Positions 29,816-39,458 of a stretch of DNA of 64,000 nt are shown here, one piece after another. Location of the stretch: positions 1-64,000 of the forward strand of contig NZ_BCTX01000016.1 in assembly GCF_001590985.1 (NCBI RefSeq), given 5' to 3'. Position 1 is the first letter of the stretch; each line of letters opens with the position of its first letter. The position numbers and the translations under genes are program-made. The stretch comes from Novosphingobium naphthalenivorans NBRC 102051 (GTDB taxonomy: Bacteria; Pseudomonadota; Alphaproteobacteria; Sphingomonadales; Sphingomonadaceae). The notes under the pieces were generated by a model. The model was not told the origin of the DNA and searched no databases. It saw nothing but the letters and a program-made list of their open reading frames with translations.

Positions 29816-31184
29816 TCGCGGACGGCCAAAGTGTTCTGGCTGCACCGTTCCTGCGGCCCAGCGCGGAGATGACGCGCGCATGGGTGGCGTGATCGATGCG
29901 CAGGCGGCTGGCTATTGCGATGGCGATAAGGGAGCCGGTCAGGGGCAATCCCAGCCCCAGACCAAGCATGGCTGCTTTCGTGGTGTCGTTCTGCGCGACC
30001 TGCGGTGCATACCCTGACCATTCCAGCGCAAAGCCGACTAGCGCGGAACAGGCTGCGCCGCTGGCCTTTACGATAACGAGATAGAACGCGAAGATCCCGG
30101 CTTCGTAGCGGCGGCGATGGCGCCATTCGATCATGTCGACAACGTCTGCCAGGATACCCCAAGGCAACATGAAGACGCTGGTCTGCCCAATGCCGAGAAG
30201 CAGAACGCAGATCATCATCGCCCAGTTCGACCCCAGCGAAAAATAAAGCATCGCCAGGCAGATGGCGCACATGGCATGGCCCAGCGCAAGCAGGCGGGGA
30301 TTGCCGATCCATCGTGTCAGGCTCGTCCAGAGGAACACGCCGGCGAATTGTCCCACAGACAGCGCGAAAAGCAGCCTGGGCACCTGTGCCGGCGCTTCGA
30401 ACACATAGGTCCCGAGATAGAGCAGCATTCGTTCGAAGGCGGGCACAGCAAAGCCGGAGAGTACGCCAATCGCAGCCATCGCGATGAGCAATGGATCGCC
30501 AAGGGGGACCGCGATGCCGTCGCCGCGCACGACATGCGGCGGAGGGGAGGGCGTGAGGGGCAGGGAAAGCAGGGCGCTGCCGATCATGGTCGCGACGAAA
30601 GCGGCCCCGGCACAGATGCCGGTTGCTGACAGTGCAGAAAATTCATGGGTATGGGCCGCAGCCTGGACCAAGGGCGTCAGGATCATGGCAACGCACAGGG
30701 ACGCGGCCGTGCTGAAAAAGCGCCGGTAGCCGGAAACCCGTCCCCGGGCGCTGCTGTCGAGCGTTACCTGGGCCATGAGTGCGTTATGCGGTACATCGAT
30801 CACGGCATAGGCGCCCCGGAAGACCATGAGCGTAAGGGCCAGAACCCAAGTGCCGAGCATGTGCAGGGACGGCAGGGAATAGACCAGTGCAAAGGCGATG
30901 CCGCAAGGAAGCGCGCCCGTCGCCAGTAGCCAGCGATAGCCTCGGCCACGCTGGCGAAGAGCGATGACCAGCTTCGCCGCAAGGAGATCGAAAACCAGAT
31001 CGCCGGCCAAGGCGGCAAGCATGAGTGACGCCGCGCGGCCGGCCGGCAACCCCAGCAACTCTGTAAGAATGAACAGGAACGTGAGATCCGCTCCCGAAAA
31101 CACGAGATTCTTGCCAAAGTTGGCTGCCGAATAGGCAACAAAGCGCAACTCGCGAAATCGCCAGTGACTGCGGTATGTGCTCAT
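29781..31184 (-). CDS. MFS transporter of the MelB/GPH cation-symporter type
   Basis: A 467-residue protein with about 12 hydrophobic segments, opening with RFVAYSAANFGKNLVFSGAD, the GPH-like start, and carrying SGYRRFFSTAAS in the central loop. ATG 31184 is preferred over 31232 because the family begins here. GPH symporters import sugars, glucuronides or nucleosides with a cation. Convergent overlap with the S1/P1 gene suggests the two functions belong together; nucleoside uptake would fit but is inference. Confidence 0.78.
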   Translation of the reverse strand: MSTYRSHWRFRELRFVAYSAANFGKNLVFSGADLTFLFILTELLGLPAGRAASLMLAALAGDLVFDLLAAKLVIALRQRGRGYRWLLATGALPCGIAFALVYSLPSLHMLGTWVLALTLMVFRGAYAVIDVPHNALMAQVTLDSSARGRVSGYRRFFSTAASLCVAMILTPLVQAAAHTHEFSALSATGICAGAAFVATMIGSALLSLPLTPSPPPHVVRGDGIAVPLGDPLLIAMAAIGVLSGFAVPAFERMLLYLGTYVFEAPAQVPRLLFALSVGQFAGVFLWTSLTRWIGNPRLLALGHAMCAICLAMLYFSLGSNWAMMICVLLLGIGQTSVFMLPWGILADVVDMIEWRHRRRYEAGIFAFYLVIVKASGAACSALVGFALEWSGYAPQVAQNDTTKAAMLGLGLGLPLTGSLIAIAIASRLRIDHATHARVISALGRRNGAARTLWPSAISPLVPSPSPD

Positions 31185-31312
31185 CTCGTTGTTCGTGGGA
31201 CTACATGCTTCGGGCGGAGAGATCGGCGTCAATCTGTGGCCACAATGCCAAAAGGTTTCGGAGGGACCTCCGAGCTAGATGAGGAATCTTACATTGCCGC
31301 GACGGTTGGCGT

Positions 31313-31328
31313 GGGTCAGTTATGACCC
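31313..31328. promoter_or_regulatory. Palindrome upstream of the MFS gene
   Basis: Perfect 6-bp arms GGGTCA and TGACCC with a GTTA centre, 129 bp upstream of the MFS start on its 5' side. It could be an operator or a small hairpin. Confidence 0.3.
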
Positions 31329-31399
31329 GATGAATGGATGGCGGGTTTGAGGGCATGGATGCAGGGCTATGTGCGCCCGCTATGGCGGCGAGAGATGCC

Positions 31400-31540
31400 G
31401 CACCGCACTGACGTGCAAGACCTGCAAAGGGTCTACTGATTTTTGCACTTGCTAAATCATGCTGCGATGCACAAAAAGCGAGTGCCTTTCAGGCATCCTC
31501 TCCCAAACTTCTAAACCCGGTCGAATGCGGCCGGGTTTTT
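31400..31540 (+). ncRNA. Candidate small structured RNA with terminator
   Basis: GTGCAA (31413-31418) can pair with TTGCAC (31443-31448), enclosing AGACC/GGTCT (31418-31422 with 31430-31434). A second stem GTGCC/GGCAT forms near 31482-31496. The segment ends in the hairpin at 31513-31540. No gene precedes it on this strand, so the terminator is otherwise orphaned. The 5' end is a guess; I do not recognise a family. Confidence 0.33.
31513..31540 (+). terminator. Rho-independent terminator
   Basis: AAACCCGG (31513-31520) pairs with CCGGGTTT (31531-31538), followed by T residues to 31540 and CTTT. It is the best intrinsic terminator in the window and has no upstream protein gene on the + strand after 29815. 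Confidence 0.7.
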
Positions 31541-31998
31541 CTTTACCTGAACGGAAGTGCGGTTTTCGAGGTGAGCTGCGGTCATTCTCATGACGGTTGT
31601 GTCGGCAGATGTCGCTAGTTCCCTAGGTTATGGGTGAACGGCGGCATTCCAAACCTTTGATTCAGAAGTCGCCGTTCCTGATGCGCCGACATTGCGGATA
31701 CCAGTGCGCATTGGCATTCTGCGATGATGAACCCCTTCGCATCGTTATAGCCATTCTACTTGGGGCACCTGCAACCAGGCAGGCGTGAAGCCGGGCGAGG
31801 GGCGATGGACAGCTTACAGCCGTATGGCGAAAGTCAGGACGGCAGGGCGCTTTGAACCATCCCCCAGTCACAGCATTTGTGTTGGCAAGGCGGTGCCGGC
31901 CATGACCGGCGGACTGGTCCGTTCCAAGCCAATCGTTGTCGAGAGCCCCATGGCCGATATGGCGATGGGGGGCGGGGGAAATGCGAAACAGGTTCGGT

Positions 31999-33144
31999 TC
32001 AGGTGTTTCGCTTGCGACGGAACGGGTACTTCATCTGGGCGACATACCCTGACGGTACCGCTTCGGGCACGCCATAGCCGCAAGGCCACTTGCCGTCGGG
32101 CAGATAGTGGGTTCCAAAGATTCTGTCGATGACAGGAAAATGGATCGCGAAGTTCTTGTCGACGCCCTCTGCTTCGATCGCATGGTGCCAGTGGTGGAAG
32201 CGCGGGATGACAAGCCACTTGCCGAGCCGATCGAAATCGCCGCTGAGGTTGGCGTGGACCAGTGAGGAATAGACATAGACCAGCCCGACATAGGCCTGCA
32301 TCACCGATGGCAGGAAGCCGAGCGTCAACAAGGGCAGCGAGGTGACGCCGCGCAGCAGGACGATCTCGATGAAGTGCATCCGCGCGCCAGCCAGCCAGTC
32401 CATCGAGCGGGCACTGTGGTGCACAGCATGAAAACCCCACAGGAACGGCACACGGTGGAACAAGCGATGAAACCAGTACTGAGCGAGGTCGGTGAGCATC
32501 ATGGCGAGCGCAAACTGCACCAGCCAGGGTAGCGAGGAGACGGCCGCACGCGTGCCGCTCAGCCAGTCCCAATGGGTATTGACGAAACTTGACGGGGCAA
32601 GCGTGAGGAAGGTGATGAGCTGAACCAGCATCGAGCTGAGCAGGAAATAGAACAGGTCCTCACGCCATTCGGTGCGGAACAGCCGCTGTTCGGGGCGGTG
32701 CGGGAACAATCGCTCGATCGGGGCGAACATCAGTCCGGATGCGACCATGTTCACCACGAAAAAGTCGAGACCGAAGAAGATTCCCCAATCTTGCGTTTCC
32801 TGCGGTTGAACTGCTGCACCGCCCATGATCGTGGCTCCGAGAGCCAGCGCCAGGGCCGTGGCACCGAGGACCTTGTGTGGACGCAGCATCAGGCTGAGCA
32901 GCGCAAGCGCATAGGCGCCAATCAGGGAAACGTGGATTGCAGAGCGGAAACCACCCCATTGGCGGATTGCATCGAGCTCCGGCATCGCGAACCAGCTGGG
33001 CCAGCGCATCGCCGCCACCATGCTCAAGCCCACGAAGGCGAGAAGGATCGCGAAGAAGCCGGCGAACCAGCCAGTCCCCAGTCCGCGCGCCTCTATCGGT
33101 GCCTCAAGGTCTCTCTTCAACTGTTCCCAATAGGTGCTTCGCAT
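31999..33144 (-). CDS. Sterol desaturase / fatty acid hydroxylase superfamily protein (long form)
   Basis: A 381-residue polytopic membrane protein. The N-terminal third has several hydrophobic helices. The catalytic part holds the His clusters DLAQYWFHRLFH, FHAVHHS and FHHWHH that ligate a di-iron centre. It is about 100 residues longer than the paralogue at 5641 and only distantly alike. ATG 33144; it stands alone and is divergent from the DUF2339 gene. The substrate is unknown. Confidence 0.8.
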   Translation of the reverse strand: MRSTYWEQLKRDLEAPIEARGLGTGWFAGFFAILLAFVGLSMVAAMRWPSWFAMPELDAIRQWGGFRSAIHVSLIGAYALALLSLMLRPHKVLGATALALALGATIMGGAAVQPQETQDWGIFFGLDFFVVNMVASGLMFAPIERLFPHRPEQRLFRTEWREDLFYFLLSSMLVQLITFLTLAPSSFVNTHWDWLSGTRAAVSSLPWLVQFALAMMLTDLAQYWFHRLFHRVPFLWGFHAVHHSARSMDWLAGARMHFIEIVLLRGVTSLPLLTLGFLPSVMQAYVGLVYVYSSLVHANLSGDFDRLGKWLVIPRFHHWHHAIEAEGVDKNFAIHFPVIDRIFGTHYLPDGKWPCGYGVPEAVPSGYVAQMKYPFRRKRNT

Positions 33145-33275
33145 CGCTGTTTCCTATGTGCAATCGCTCGGACCTATAGCTTGAAAACACGGTCAAGAGG
33201 TTAATTGAACGATGTATATTTGTTATTGAACAGTGATTATTTTGTGCGTAGCGTGCCTGTCGAGGAGGATTCGAC

Positions 33276-36200
33276 ATGACCGGATTCGTCGTTACGCTGA
33301 TCGTGCTGGTCGGACTGCCGCTGCTTTTGAACGCTGGCTCGCGGATTTCCCGGCTGGAGCATCGGCTTCGGCTGGTCGAGGAAGAATTGCGACGCCGCAT
33401 CGCCGCCGGACAGGAATTGCCGCGCGAAGCAACGACACCGGTCGCTGCGGTGACGCCAGCGGCAGCTTCGCCAGTCGAACCTGAGCCTCAGGTGGCCCCT
33501 GTGGAACCGGAAGCTCAGTGGGTGCCGGATGCGCCGCTTCCGATGGAGCCGGAAGTGCCCGATGCGGTGGTACCATCGTTTCCCTCCGCGATCTCTGCCG
33601 CTCCCGAGAACCCGACCGGCTTGCAAAGCGAATCCCAATCCGAACCGTATGAGCGGTCCGCCGACTTTGAGCCAGCCCTTCATACGCAGCGCGAGCCGCA
33701 CCGTGCTTCGTTCAATTTCGAAGACCTGTTCGGACGCAAGCTGCCGATCTGGGCTGGCGGAATCACGCTTGCCATCGCTGGCGTGCTGATCGTCAAGTAT
33801 GCCATCGATGCAGGCTTTTTCCATCAAGTCTTCACACCTGGCGTGCAGGCGGTTTGCGGCGTGCTTTTCGGGCTGGGCCTGATCGGCGGTGCCGAATGGG
33901 CCCATCATGCCCGCCAGAAGGTTCAGGACCCGCGCGTCAGCCAGGCGCTTTCGGGTGCGGGCATCTCGACGCTTTATGCTGCGTTGCTGGTCGCCGCCAA
34001 CGTCTATAGCCTGATCTCCCCCCTTGCGGCCTTTGTTGGCCTTGCGACGGTGACGGCAGGAGCGCTGTGGCTCTCGCTGCGCCACGGCATGCCGAGCGCG
34101 CTGCTGGGGCTTGCAGGGGGGCTTGCCGCCCCGGCGCTGACCGTGGGCATGGATGCCAGCGTACCGATGCTGGCGACCTATCTTGCCTTCACCATTGCAG
34201 GGCTTGTGGGTGTAAGCCGTTTCCAGCGCTGGCCCTGGCTTGCATTGATGGCACTGGCGGGCGGGGCAGGCTGGAGCTTATGGCTGGTTCTGGCAGGTGA
34301 AGCACTCGCGATGCTTGGCGCTCTCTCGGTGGGCACATTTGTGCTGCTGCTGGCGATAGCGTTGCCGCTTTTCGCCTTCGAAGGCGCGGCGGCTGGCCTG
34401 TTTCGCATTATCTGCGCTGTTGTCGGCGCTGCCCAACTCGCTCTCCTCGTCGCCATTGGCGGCTACCAGCCGCTCCATTGGGGGCTCTTCGCGCTGATCG
34501 CCGCCGCTGGCCAATGGCTGGCCTGGCGCGACCGCACGCTCGACATCGTGCCGACACTGGGCGCGGCGCTGTCGGTTCTGCTGTTGCTGCTCTGGCCAGA
34601 CCCCACCGGCTACTGGCTCGCCGCCACTGGCCTGTCGCTTGCCGCGATCCATGCATTCCCTCTGCTGGCGAAACTCTGGCGCGATCCCGCCTGCGTGCGA
34701 TCGGCTGTTGAACTCAGCGGCATTGCCGCCGCTGCCCCGCTCGTCGTCCTGCGCCACTTCCATGCCCCCTGGGGTGAGATTCAGACGCCCGGCGCGTTTG
34801 CCGCGGCCGGGGGCGCATTGCTGGTCCTGGCAGGCGCCGCGCGGGGCTGGAAGGTGCCGGACCGGACCGGGGACGTACGCTTCGCGCTCCTTTTGGCGAC
34901 GGGCGGTGCGCTCCTGTCGTTTGCTGCCTGGATGGGTTTTCCGCACTGGCAAGCCCCGCTTTGGATTGGCATCGTGAGCGCCGCTCTGCTGATGATCGCA
35001 CGGCCTTCAGCCGATCCTCGCGTCGAACCCGTGGCCGTCTTCTACACCGGCCTTGCCCTGTTCAGCCTGCTGGGAACGATATTTGCCGGGCGTGTGGGCG
35101 AAGTGCTGGTCCTGTTCGGCGCGGCCGTTCCGACCAACGGTTGGACCGCCATTCTGCGCTGGGGCGGCCTGTCGCTGCTGTTCGCGCTGTTCGCATGGCG
35201 GGGCGAGCGGACAGCAACCAGGCTGCCGTCCTACTTCTGGAGTACCGCGCTCGCTTATGGCCTGGCGGCGCAGCTTGTGCCGCAATGGGCGCTTCCGCTG
35301 GCGATGGCCTTACTTGCCGCGTTTGCGCTGGAGGCCTTGCGCCGCCGGGAAGCGCCCGCCGCTGAGGTGCAGATCCTGCTTTTCGCAGCAGGTGCGGTCC
35401 TTCTGCTGGGCGTGACCGGTCCGCACCCGCATGGTGAGTGGCAGAACCTGTCTGGTGCGGGCGATGGCCAGGCCAGTGCACTTGCGCTGCTGCGCTGGGC
35501 TGGCGTGGCTGCAATGGGGGCACTGCTTGCCGTGCGTTCACGCCTTGCTCCCCAGCGTGACATCGCGCAGGGCGCGGCCGCGCTACTGGTATACGGTGCG
35601 ATGGCACAGGTGGTGCCCCCAATCGTTCTGCCATTGGTGCCCGCGGCAGGTTTAGCCGGTATCGCCTTCTGGAGCCACCGTATTGCCTGGCCCCGGCTGC
35701 GCACGGCCTGCATTGTCCTGACTTGCGTGAGCGCGGCTTGGGCCTTCATCCCACTCGTCGAATGGACTTATCGGGGAATTCTTTCGCTCGCCGGAGTGCC
35801 GATGGCGCTGGATGTACCGGAACTGACCGTGCTGGCGGTGCTGCGGCGCTTGCTGCTGCCGGCTTTGCTGGTGGGGAGCGCGCTCGGATCGCTGCGCGGG
35901 CAGCTTTCTCGCCAAGCGTGGCTCTGGTCCGTCGGTCTTGTCAGTGTCACGGGGATGATCGCCGCGCACTGCATCTATCGCATCGGATTCGCTGCTGTTT
36001 TCGGCATTGACTTCGTCGCGACCGGTCTTGGCGAACGGCTTTTGTGGAGCGGTCTTCTGGTGACTGCCGGTGCGGTCTTGTGGAAGCGGGGAGGGGCTGC
36101 TCTATCAAGTAGCGTCGCACCGATGCTGGTTATCGTCGCGGCATGGCACGTCGCATGGTACAGTCTGCTTCTCCATAACCCGCTATGGACCGCGCAGGCA

Positions 36201-36668
36201 GCAGGCGGTTTTCCCGTTGCGAATCTTCTCCTGCCGCTCTTCGCCGCGCTGCCGGCTTGTCTCGTTTTCATCGCGCGGGTGCGCCCGGACTGGGCTGGTG
36301 CAATGGACCGCATGGTGCAACCTGTGCTGATGGCGACAGTGGCCATGTTTGGTTGGGCAAGCCTGCGTCACGTGTTTCACGGGACGCTGCTCACGGTCGC
36401 TGGCGTGACGCCGCTTGAGGATATCCTCCGCTCAATTCTGGGCATTGCACTGGCGGTGGGGTACCTGTTGTGGGGCATCCGCACCGAGCGTCATAGCTGG
36501 CGGATCGCCAGTCTCGTACTGATGCTGCTGGCCGTCGCCAAGGTGTTCCTGTTCGATGCCGCGGGGCTGTCAGGGCTGCTGCGCATTGCGAGCTTTGTGG
36601 CACTGGGCTTCAGTCTGATCGGCATCGGCTGGCTCTATTCGCGCCAGTTGCGCCGGGAAGGGCATTGA
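33276..36668 (+). CDS. DUF2339 multi-spanning membrane protein
   Basis: A 1130-residue protein: N-terminal helix (TLIVLVGLPLLLNAG), a short coiled region (RISRLEHRLRLVEEELRRRI), a Pro/Glu-rich linker (about 50-140), the conserved LFGRKLPIWAGGITLAIAGV, then more than 25 hydrophobic helices to the end. This is the DUF2339 layout. Function is unknown; its size and repeated helices suggest an envelope structural or transport role. The ribosome site GAGGAGG lies 8 nt before ATG 33276. It is monocistronic. Confidence 0.85.
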   Translation: MTGFVVTLIVLVGLPLLLNAGSRISRLEHRLRLVEEELRRRIAAGQELPREATTPVAAVTPAAASPVEPEPQVAPVEPEAQWVPDAPLPMEPEVPDAVVPSFPSAISAAPENPTGLQSESQSEPYERSADFEPALHTQREPHRASFNFEDLFGRKLPIWAGGITLAIAGVLIVKYAIDAGFFHQVFTPGVQAVCGVLFGLGLIGGAEWAHHARQKVQDPRVSQALSGAGISTLYAALLVAANVYSLISPLAAFVGLATVTAGALWLSLRHGMPSALLGLAGGLAAPALTVGMDASVPMLATYLAFTIAGLVGVSRFQRWPWLALMALAGGAGWSLWLVLAGEALAMLGALSVGTFVLLLAIALPLFAFEGAAAGLFRIICAVVGAAQLALLVAIGGYQPLHWGLFALIAAAGQWLAWRDRTLDIVPTLGAALSVLLLLLWPDPTGYWLAATGLSLAAIHAFPLLAKLWRDPACVRSAVELSGIAAAAPLVVLRHFHAPWGEIQTPGAFAAAGGALLVLAGAARGWKVPDRTGDVRFALLLATGGALLSFAAWMGFPHWQAPLWIGIVSAALLMIARPSADPRVEPVAVFYTGLALFSLLGTIFAGRVGEVLVLFGAAVPTNGWTAILRWGGLSLLFALFAWRGERTATRLPSYFWSTALAYGLAAQLVPQWALPLAMALLAAFALEALRRREAPAAEVQILLFAAGAVLLLGVTGPHPHGEWQNLSGAGDGQASALALLRWAGVAAMGALLAVRSRLAPQRDIAQGAAALLVYGAMAQVVPPIVLPLVPAAGLAGIAFWSHRIAWPRLRTACIVLTCVSAAWAFIPLVEWTYRGILSLAGVPMALDVPELTVLAVLRRLLLPALLVGSALGSLRGQLSRQAWLWSVGLVSVTGMIAAHCIYRIGFAAVFGIDFVATGLGERLLWSGLLVTAGAVLWKRGGAALSSSVAPMLVIVAAWHVAWYSLLLHNPLWTAQAAGGFPVANLLLPLFAALPACLVFIARVRPDWAGAMDRMVQPVLMATVAMFGWASLRHVFHGTLLTVAGVTPLEDILRSILGIALAVGYLLWGIRTERHSWRIASLVLMLLAVAKVFLFDAAGLSGLLRIASFVALGFSLIGIGWLYSRQLRREGH

Positions 36669-36793
36669 TCCGGCTCCTGTTGCGAGCGGAGGACATTCCC
36701 CGCCGGCAGGCGACTGAAGCGTCCGGTCGTGGAAAGCGATCACTGCGAAAGTGAAGCCGCAGCGTCGGTACGCTTTGCGTAGTCCGCTCCGTT

Positions 36794-37228
36794 CTAGGTT
36801 GATGGCGTCATTGGCGGCACCATCGTGGTGAGGCAAAGCCCATCCTCGGAGAAACGCGGTTCGTCGCCGGGCTTGGCACGCGCCATCCAGTCCCGCTTGG
36901 CGCGTAGATAGCCAAGCAGTTTCGCAAGATCGGCGGCCTTCTGTTCAAGCCTGACGATCTGAACGTCGATGATCTCCATCTCTCGCTCTGCCGACAGGCC
37001 GTTGCTGGCCAGTTCGAGCGCGATTTCCGCGATCTCCTTGAGCGGCATGCCGAGGGATTGCGCGAACCGGATCATCACCGCGGTGGAGACGTCCCGCTCC
37101 GAGAAAATCTGATAGGGGTTGCGACCGCCTCGGACCCCTGTTTTCGGTGCCAGAAGCTTCTTCCGGACATAGAATCGAACGGTATCCTGGCTGAGGCCGG
37201 TACGCTTCGCGAACTCCCCGATCAGCAT
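36794..37228 (-). CDS. MerR family transcriptional regulator
   Basis: A 144-residue protein with the MerR winged helix at residues 1-70 (IGEFAKRTGLSQDTVRFYVR, a variant of the usual RYYER) and a dimerising coiled coil (EMEIIDVQIVRLEQKAADLA). No cysteine metal site is obvious, so it may sense an organic compound or redox state. It is divergent from the reductase gene at 37301, and a perfect MerR-type operator lies between them. Confidence 0.88.
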   Translation of the reverse strand: MLIGEFAKRTGLSQDTVRFYVRKKLLAPKTGVRGGRNPYQIFSERDVSTAVMIRFAQSLGMPLKEIAEIALELASNGLSAEREMEIIDVQIVRLEQKAADLAKLLGYLRAKRDWMARAKPGDEPRFSEDGLCLTTMVPPMTPST

Positions 37229-37240
37229 CGAAAATCACCC

Positions 37241-37271
37241 TTGACCATGGACCATGGTCAAGCCTTATAGG
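37241..37271 (+). promoter_or_regulatory. MerR-type promoter/operator with 19-bp spacer
   Basis: Perfect palindrome with arms TTGACCATGG and CCATGGTCAA around a central A (37241-37261). TTGACC (37241-37246) can be the -35 box and TATAGG (37266-37271) the -10 box, separated by exactly 19 bp, the stretched spacing that MerR proteins correct on activation. The reductase ATG follows 29 nt later. Confidence 0.8.
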
Positions 37272-37300
37272 ACTGGCTCCCTCGTTTGTGGAGCTGACAC

Positions 37301-38344
37301 ATGACAGATGATGTAAAGAATAGGCCATCCTCGCCCCTGGCGCTCGTAACGGGGGCGACAGGCCTTCTCGGCAACAATCTGGTGCGTGAACTGATAGCGG
37401 ACGGCTGGCGCGTGCGGGCGTTGGTCCGATCTCCCGACAAGGCGCGGCGGCAGTTCGCAGGGATCGACGTGGACATCTTGCGCGGCGACATGCTCGATGT
37501 GCCCGGCTTCGCGGCATCGCTTGCCGGGGTCGACACCATCTTCCACGCCGCAGCCTATTTTCGCGACTCCTACAAGGGCGGGCGGCATTGGGAGGCACTC
37601 CACGCCGTCAATGTTGAGGGAACGCGCCATTTGCTCGAACATGCCTATCAGGCGGGTGTACGACGTTTCGTTCAGACCAGTTCGATCGCCGTGCTGCACG
37701 GCGCACGCCGCGCGGTTATTGACGAGAGCATGTTGCGGGACGAGCGTGACGCCGACGACTATTACCGCAGCAAGATCCTGTCGGATCGAGTCGTGCTTGG
37801 TTTTCTCGACACTCATCCGGATTTCTGGGCCACCTTGGTGTTACCCGGCTGGATGCACGGACCGGGCGACATCGGACCGACCTCGGCGGGGCAAACGGTC
37901 ATCGACGTGGCGCTCAAGCGACTGCCCGGCGTTCCGCCCGGCTCCTTCTCGGTGGTCGATGCCCGCGATGTCGCAAGAGCCATGATCCTGGCCAACGACA
38001 GGGGACGGCGCGGCGAGCGCTATCTGGCAGCCGGACGACACATGACGATGGCCGATCTTTTGCCGCTGGTCGCGCAGGCGGCGGGCGTGACGCCGCCGAG
38101 CCGGCGCATCCCGCTGTGGTTGATGCACCTGCTCGCTGCCGGCTACGAAGTCTATGCCCGGCTCACGGGACGCCCGGTTCTGCTGAGTTGGGCGATGGCG
38201 CGCACGGTCGCAACGGAAGACGATCGCTCGCGCTACGACCGGGCCAAAAGCGAACGCGAACTCGGTCTGCGCTTTCGCCCGGTAGAGGAAACGCTGCGCG
38301 ACGAAGTGGCATGGTTCCGAACCAATGGCGTCATTCCGGCGTGA
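37301..38344 (+). CDS. NAD(P)-dependent epimerase/reductase, extended SDR (DFR-like)
   Basis: A 347-residue extended short-chain dehydrogenase: nucleotide-binding TGATGLLGNNL (residues 18-28), GDMLD, the catalytic Ser region VQTSSIAVL and a YYRSK motif (YxxxK), with a C-terminal substrate domain ending in a DEVAWFR helix. The nearest groups are dihydroflavonol-4-reductase-like enzymes acting on ketones or aldehydes. It lies directly behind the MerR-type promoter, so its substrate or product may be the inducer. Confidence 0.82.
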   Translation: MTDDVKNRPSSPLALVTGATGLLGNNLVRELIADGWRVRALVRSPDKARRQFAGIDVDILRGDMLDVPGFAASLAGVDTIFHAAAYFRDSYKGGRHWEALHAVNVEGTRHLLEHAYQAGVRRFVQTSSIAVLHGARRAVIDESMLRDERDADDYYRSKILSDRVVLGFLDTHPDFWATLVLPGWMHGPGDIGPTSAGQTVIDVALKRLPGVPPGSFSVVDARDVARAMILANDRGRRGERYLAAGRHMTMADLLPLVAQAAGVTPPSRRIPLWLMHLLAAGYEVYARLTGRPVLLSWAMARTVATEDDRSRYDRAKSERELGLRFRPVEETLRDEVAWFRTNGVIPA

Positions 38345-38486
38345 GTGGGGCTGGCATCACTTCATACGGAGTTGGGCAACCGCGCGGCCGACGCGCAACG
38401 CCAGCATGAACGGATGTATCCCGGCCGTCCGCAAGCATGGTCCTGACCACCGTTCCGGCGCTGCCACGCAAATGGGCCGGGTTATT

Positions 38487-39458
38487 CTAATTGGACGCAG
38501 GTACTCCTCCGGCCAGAACCCGAGCAAACACTTCCCGGTCCACGTTTCCGCCGGAAAGGACAACTCCGACACGTCGGCCGGCATAAGCGGTGCGCTCTTT
38601 CAAAAGAGCGGCAAATGCGGCGGCTCCGGCGCCTTCGGCAACATTATGCGTGTCGGTAAAGAGGGCGCGCATCGCTTCTGCGATCTCGTCCTCCGTGACC
38701 CGTATGATGTCCTTTGCTCCGCGCAGGATGACATCGAGCGCTTCCTGTTGTGGTTCGCGGCAGGCAAGGCCATCGGCAAACGTGGTTGCTGGAAGGCCCA
38801 GTATCGGTCGCCTGGCTTGAAACGAGGCGTGAAAGGCGGGCGCTTGATCCGCCACGACCCCAACGATGTCCGTTCTCAGTTGCATGAGATCGCGCACGGC
38901 GATCAGGGCGCAGATGCCAGAACCCATGCCGATCGGAACGAAGACGGCGTCGAGATCTTTATGCTCGTGGAAGAATTCCCACGCATAAGTCGCGACGCCG
39001 CAGACCAGGTCCCGATGAAAAGAGGGGATGAAGAAATAGCCGAGCGTCGATGCCTCGACATAGGCAGCCTGCCTCGCCTCATCGAAATCGCGCCCGTGCA
39101 CGACCAGGTCAGCTCCGAACGCCTCCATCGCAAGGTTTTTTTCCGCGGAATTGCCTTCAGGCACGACGATGCGGATCGGAATTCCGGCTGCGCGGGCGGC
39201 GATGGCTAGCGATTGGCCGTGGTTTCCGCGAGTGGCGGTAATCAATCCGGCCGGCTTCCCTTGCCGACGCAACCGTTCGACGAAGACAAGACCTCCTCGC
39301 GCCTTGAACGAGCCGGTAGGTGTGTGATTTTCGTGTTTGACAATAACGTCTGCTCCACATCTTCGCGCCAGCAATGGCCAGGCGTATGCGGGAGTCGGAG
39401 GAACGCTGCGCCGGACAATACCCAGGGCATCTTCAATATCGCTGCGAGTAATTTTCAC
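38487..39458 (-). CDS. Threonine/serine dehydratase-like PLP enzyme
   Basis: A 323-residue fold-type II PLP protein. The PLP lysine lies in PTGSFKARGG, the phosphate loop is GMGSGI and the substrate Asn loop is TATRGNHGQS. It deaminates threonine, serine or a related 3-hydroxy amino acid to a 2-oxo acid. The start is taken as GTG 39458, because GGAGG sits 7 nt upstream; a start at 39488 would bury that site within the coding region. It is divergent from an AraC regulator and near a threonine aldolase. Confidence 0.85.
   Translation of the reverse strand: MKITRSDIEDALGIVRRSVPPTPAYAWPLLARRCGADVIVKHENHTPTGSFKARGGLVFVERLRRQGKPAGLITATRGNHGQSLAIAARAAGIPIRIVVPEGNSAEKNLAMEAFGADLVVHGRDFDEARQAAYVEASTLGYFFIPSFHRDLVCGVATYAWEFFHEHKDLDAVFVPIGMGSGICALIAVRDLMQLRTDIVGVVADQAPAFHASFQARRPILGLPATTFADGLACREPQQEALDVILRGAKDIIRVTEDEIAEAMRALFTDTHNVAEGAGAAAFAALLKERTAYAGRRVGVVLSGGNVDREVFARVLAGGVPASN

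Larger units (their letters stand above)
31233..31998. other. 766-bp intergenic region with RNA-like structure
   Basis: No protein-coding frame is convincing. It holds a short palindrome (GGGTCA 31313-31318, TGACCC 31323-31328), a run of stem-forming segments from 31413 and a terminator-like hairpin at 31513-31540. The portion 31545-31998 shows nothing I can name. Confidence 0.5.

Noticed and set aside
31490..31512. tRNA-like 3' end before the terminator hairpin
   Set aside because: No T-arm consensus, no cloverleaf and no acceptor pairing could be built.
31662..31871. Short - strand frame in the intergenic region
   Set aside because: No motif, no ribosome site, unusual amino acid make-up.
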